24,080 bases of DNA, taken from Chitinophaga pinensis. GTDB lineage: Bacteria; Planctomycetota; Phycisphaerae; Phycisphaerales; SM1A02. Position 1 is the stretch's first letter. Each line of letters begins with the position of its first letter. Positions 21,430-24,080 of the stretch are shown here, one piece after another. The notes beneath the pieces are model-generated. The model was not told the origin of the DNA and searched no databases. It saw only the letters and a list, made by a program, of their open reading frames with translations. Location of the stretch: contig CALQCP020000012.1 in the NCBI GenBank assembly GCA_943329105.2, positions 1 to 24,080 of the forward strand, given 5' to 3'. The translations under genes were made by a program, and so were the position numbers.

Positions 21430-22131
21430 CTATTTGTCGATCGCTCGATCAGTCTTTGGTGATTCAAAGGGTGGCAGGCCAGCGAAGCCGCGACCAGCGG
21501 TCCACGTCATCGTTGCAAATTCTGCAGGCCATGCGCGCGTGTTCGAATGTTCGCGTAGTTCCGGTTCGCTGCGTCGCATGCTGTCCACTTTGCTGACGAA
21601 CGCGCGCTCGTCAAAGTGCATCAGCACCAGGCCGGCGGCGACGCCCATCGCCCACGATGGGAACACAATCCATAACGTGCGCCGCAGCGTGTGCCAGTCG
21701 GATGCATAGGCAACCGGCGCCGCAAACGGTGTGCCACACTCGGGGCAAAGCGTGCGATGTGCGTCGTATCCACACGTGGGGCAGCGGCCCGCGCGCCATC
21801 GGCGTTCCGGAATCCAGTGTTGCCAGAGTGCTTCCGGCAGATCAATCACCGCACCCATCGGTAGCACTGCAAGCGTTGCAATCAGCGTTGAAATGGCGAT
21901 CACAAAGCAATCGACGGGTCCGAGTCCGAAGCCGCCGATCAACCCGCGCACCACGAGTGTCGCCAGCGTGCAATAGATGGTGATGAGCGCAATCAGCAGT
22001 ATGCGCCACGTCGCAACGACGCGGCCAGGAACGGCGGGCATGTTGACCGGATCGACCGGCATATTCGCTGGAACGGCAGGCGTGTTCGCCGGGACGGCAG
22101 GCGTATCCACCGGAACGGCAGGCGTGGTCAC
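21430..22131 (-). CDS. membrane protein with internal zinc ribbon and N-terminal Pro-Ala-Val repeats
   Basis: A 233-residue protein from GTG 22131, overlapping the UbiD stop (GTGA), so it is the second gene of that operon. Residues 1-36 are repeats of the type TPAVPANTPAVPANMPVDPV, encoded by a short DNA repeat. Membrane segments lie at about 43-65 and 72-95. A zinc ribbon follows at about 117-133 (CPTCGYDAHRTLCPECGTPF) and a third membrane segment at about 153-172. Short membrane proteins with a CPxCGYD...CPECG ribbon are common in Planctomycetota, with no known function. Confidence 0.75.
   Translation of the reverse strand: MTTPAVPVDTPAVPANTPAVPANMPVDPVNMPAVPGRVVATWRILLIALITIYCTLATLVVRGLIGGFGLGPVDCFVIAISTLIATLAVLPMGAVIDLPEALWQHWIPERRWRAGRCPTCGYDAHRTLCPECGTPFAAPVAYASDWHTLRRTLWIVFPSWAMGVAAGLVLMHFDERAFVSKVDSMRRSEPELREHSNTRAWPAEFATMTWTAGRGFAGLPPFESPKTDRAIDK
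22029..22128. repeat. short degenerate tandem repeat in coding sequence
   Basis: Several degenerate units of the form GGAACGGCAGGCGTN follow each other, encoding the PAVP(A/V)(N/D)(T/M) repeats at the N-terminus of the minus-strand membrane protein. The unit is about 18-27 bp with substitutions. Confidence 0.6.
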
Positions 22132-24080
22132 GGATGCGCTCCGCGCGTTGGCACGGGAGTTCCCTCAAACCCATACTCGCGCCAGCGGCGGTCGACCAGT
22201 GCCGCGGTGGCGGCGTCCATGGAAACCAGCGGCGGATATTCACGAACCGGTAGATCGGCGCGACCGATGCCCGGTTCTTTGCGTGTTGCATCGAATGCAA
22301 TGCGACGCGCGGCGCGGAAGGTATCGCGCGTGGGATCAGCGTTCGATGCCAGGAAGAAGAATGGCGCGCGCCAGCCGGCGGAGTGCGCTGGCTTGTTCGT
22401 ATGCGCATCCGTCGTCGCTTGGTCATGTCCGTCGGCACGCACCTGCACATCCGCGTGCGCATCGAGCACAATGATGAGGTCCGCTGCACCGTCGTGCGGC
22501 GCGTGAACATCGGCCGGACCAGCGGCGTCAACGGCGGCGCGTGCGATGGCGGCGGTGATCGTTTCGCCATGATTTATAGGGTTAGATCCCTGCTCTTGAA
22601 CCGCGCTGGCATGCGCAGGAAGCGTGATCGTGCACAATCGACCAGCAGCAACGTCGGGGAACTCCACCTGCGCCTTGGGTGCAAGCGCACGCACTGCAGT
22701 TTCAATCCGCGCGCGTGCGCTCGCAATTCCGCTCGCTGTCGGTTGCGCGGGATCGCCAAGCGGCACGCCGTTCCACGCCTCGCCGGTGATCTTGGTGGTG
22801 CAGTCGAAACCAAGTTTGGTACCAGCGCCGATCCACGGTGCGCTGTGATCCAGAATGTCGAGTGGCCCTTGCACGCTCACTACATCGCGCAGGAAATCAC
22901 AGTGCGCAAAGAAGTGGCGCATGGCTGCGTCTTCGTCATGGATCGGTGCGTTGGCATCAAACACAAACACCATCTTGGTCCACGCCATTTGCCCTGCGCC
23001 CCACACGCTTGACATGACGCGCCTGCCTTGCAGCGGATACGCCTTATGAATGCGTACGAACGCCGCGTTGTGGAAGCAGCCGAACATCGGCAGGTGGTAG
23101 TCATCAATATCGTGAACGATGGTCTTGAGGAGCGGCAAAAACACTCGTTCGGTGGTCTTGCCTAAGTAGTAATCCTCTTGCGGCGGCAGTCCCACCACGG
23201 TGGTCGGGTAGATGGCATCGCGGCGATGCGTGATGGCGGAAACTTCTACGCGCGGATAGCGGTCGGGCAGGCTGTAGAAACCAGTGTGGTCACCAAACGG
23301 GCCTTCAAATACAGCGCCGGGGCCGAGTGGTTCGCCGCTGTCCGGATGCCAACCGATGGCGCCGCATTCAGTGCTCACCCAACCTTCGATCACGATTTCC
23401 GAATTCGCGGGCACCCACAGCGGCACGGTCTTGGCGCGGACCAGGGGTATGCCGCGCCCATGCAAGAAACCGCACATCAGTAGTTCGCTGATGCCAGGCG
23501 GCAGCGGGGCGGTGGCACCGTACGGCATGACGCTTTCGCCGCCGAGGCAGATGGCGATCGGCATGCGCTGCCCAAGTTTCTTCCAACTGCGCCAGTGCGA
23601 GGCGCCGTCGTGGTGCATGTGCCAATGCATGGCGAGCGATGTTGGCCCGAGCAACTGGCTGCGGTACATACCGATGTTGTGACTGGCGGGGCGCGCCGCA
23701 TCGCGGTCATCAGCATGGATGGTGTGCATGCCGGCCAAGGTGATGTAGCGACCGGAGCCTGCGGCGGTACCAGCGGCACGCGCGTCTATTGGATATCCAA
23801 CCGCAGTGGGGTTGCCATCAAGTGGCCAGCACTTGATGATGGGGAGGCGCGTGAGATCCACTTCATTGCGCTCGGTGAGTTTCACTACTTCTTGGCACGG
23901 TCCGCGGCGGACGCGCTTGGGGCCGATCTTGAGAAGTGGTGCAAACTCGCGTGCCTTGGCAAGAAATTCGCGCGCGGTGCGTGGCGGCACCGGCTTAGTG
24001 AGGCTTGCAATGCGCGCACCGATCGATGAGATTCCGCGCGGATCGGCGGCGCAGCCAAGCGCGTGTTCCATGCGGCGATA
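22128..24080 (-). CDS. UbiD-family decarboxylase (menaquinone/ubiquinone type), partial at N-terminus
   Basis: The frame is open to the window edge. At least 650 residues are visible, and the Met codon at 24071 is probably internal. UbiD blocks are visible: LTRLPIIKCWPLDGNPTAVG, RYITLAGMHTIHADD, HHDGASHWRSWKKLGQRMPI, GESVMPYGATAPLPPGISE, VPANSEIVIEGWVST with the conserved Glu pair of the active site, EGPFGDHTGFYSLPDRYP, and later TTERVFLPLLKTIVHDI and IVLDAHADVQVRADGHD. The C-terminal LIIVLD...DPTRDTF pattern is normal for the roughly 600-residue branch proposed for futalosine-pathway menaquinone synthesis, but that subfamily call is inference. A polar insert of about 20 residues (ATTDAHTNKPAHSAG) lies near the end. 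UbiD enzymes need prenylated FMN. It is co-transcribed with the zinc-ribbon membrane gene. Confidence 0.85.
   Translation of the reverse strand, partial: YRRMEHALGCAADPRGISSIGARIASLTKPVPPRTAREFLAKAREFAPLLKIGPKRVRRGPCQEVVKLTERNEVDLTRLPIIKCWPLDGNPTAVGYPIDARAAGTAAGSGRYITLAGMHTIHADDRDAARPASHNIGMYRSQLLGPTSLAMHWHMHHDGASHWRSWKKLGQRMPIAICLGGESVMPYGATAPLPPGISELLMCGFLHGRGIPLVRAKTVPLWVPANSEIVIEGWVSTECGAIGWHPDSGEPLGPGAVFEGPFGDHTGFYSLPDRYPRVEVSAITHRRDAIYPTTVVGLPPQEDYYLGKTTERVFLPLLKTIVHDIDDYHLPMFGCFHNAAFVRIHKAYPLQGRRVMSSVWGAGQMAWTKMVFVFDANAPIHDEDAAMRHFFAHCDFLRDVVSVQGPLDILDHSAPWIGAGTKLGFDCTTKITGEAWNGVPLGDPAQPTASGIASARARIETAVRALAPKAQVEFPDVAAGRLCTITLPAHASAVQEQGSNPINHGETITAAIARAAVDAAGPADVHAPHDGAADLIIVLDAHADVQVRADGHDQATTDAHTNKPAHSAGWRAPFFFLASNADPTRDTFRAARRIAFDATRKEPGIGRADLPVREYPPLVSMDAATAALVDRRWREYGFEGTPVPTRGAHP

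Noticed and set aside
1..24080. CRISPR array, insertion sequence with transposase, rRNA or riboswitch
   Set aside because: No regularly spaced repeats, no transposase motifs with terminal inverted repeats, no rRNA-like sequence and no recognisable riboswitch core were found on reading both strands.

Overview
The window looks like a Planctomycetota chromosome, most likely class Phycisphaerae. The evidence is the abundance of secreted proteins with short Ca-binding, dockerin-like repeats (DLNGDGxVNGADLGxLLxxWG type), the DUF1552 plus DUF1587/1592/1588/1585 cytochrome pair, TIG and FGE-like surface proteins, and DUF932 and integrase debris of the kind seen in this phylum. This is family knowledge plus reading; no search was run.

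Layout. (1) 1-2320: the end of one secreted dockerin-like protein and a complete second one, overlapping by ATGA. (2) 2321-9578: an accessory segment that starts near a 26-bp copy of a tRNA 3' end (site A, 2545-2570). It carries a stand-alone EVE/PUA-like protein, a 5'-truncated DUF932 gene with a tiny coupled membrane ORF and a terminator, a C-type-lectin-like protein on the minus strand, two tandem paralogous TIG-FGE-like secreted proteins, a clipped third ORF, and the C-terminal end of a tyrosine recombinase running into a second tRNA 3'-end copy (site B, 9552-9577). (3) 9579-14642: a 5.1-kb cassette of small zinc-ribbon, GYF and membrane proteins around an SPFH protein (YdjI-like). It ends at site C, the intact tRNA-Val(CAC) at 14643-14716. 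A 154-bp direct repeat (149 identical) bounds it. (4) 14717-24080: apparent core genome, with a Tat-exported DUF1552 protein and its cytochrome-like partner (minus), a SASA-family esterase (plus), TatA (minus), an MltA-type lytic transglycosylase lipoprotein (plus), a zinc-ribbon membrane protein and a UbiD-family decarboxylase running off the window end (minus).

Main interpretation. A, B and C look like a tandem array of integrations into the 3' end of one tRNA-Val gene, with the integrase genes since deleted down to a tail. An intact-looking SPFH/zinc-ribbon module and a lone modified-base-reader-like gene remain as cargo. The tRNA has a C6:U67 mismatch in its acceptor stem. The 3' strand of that stem is shared with all att copies, as expected if an element supplied the 3' end. 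Several genes lack a Shine-Dalgarno sequence and carry a TANNNT box 6-8 nt before the ATG, which suggests leaderless transcription is common here.
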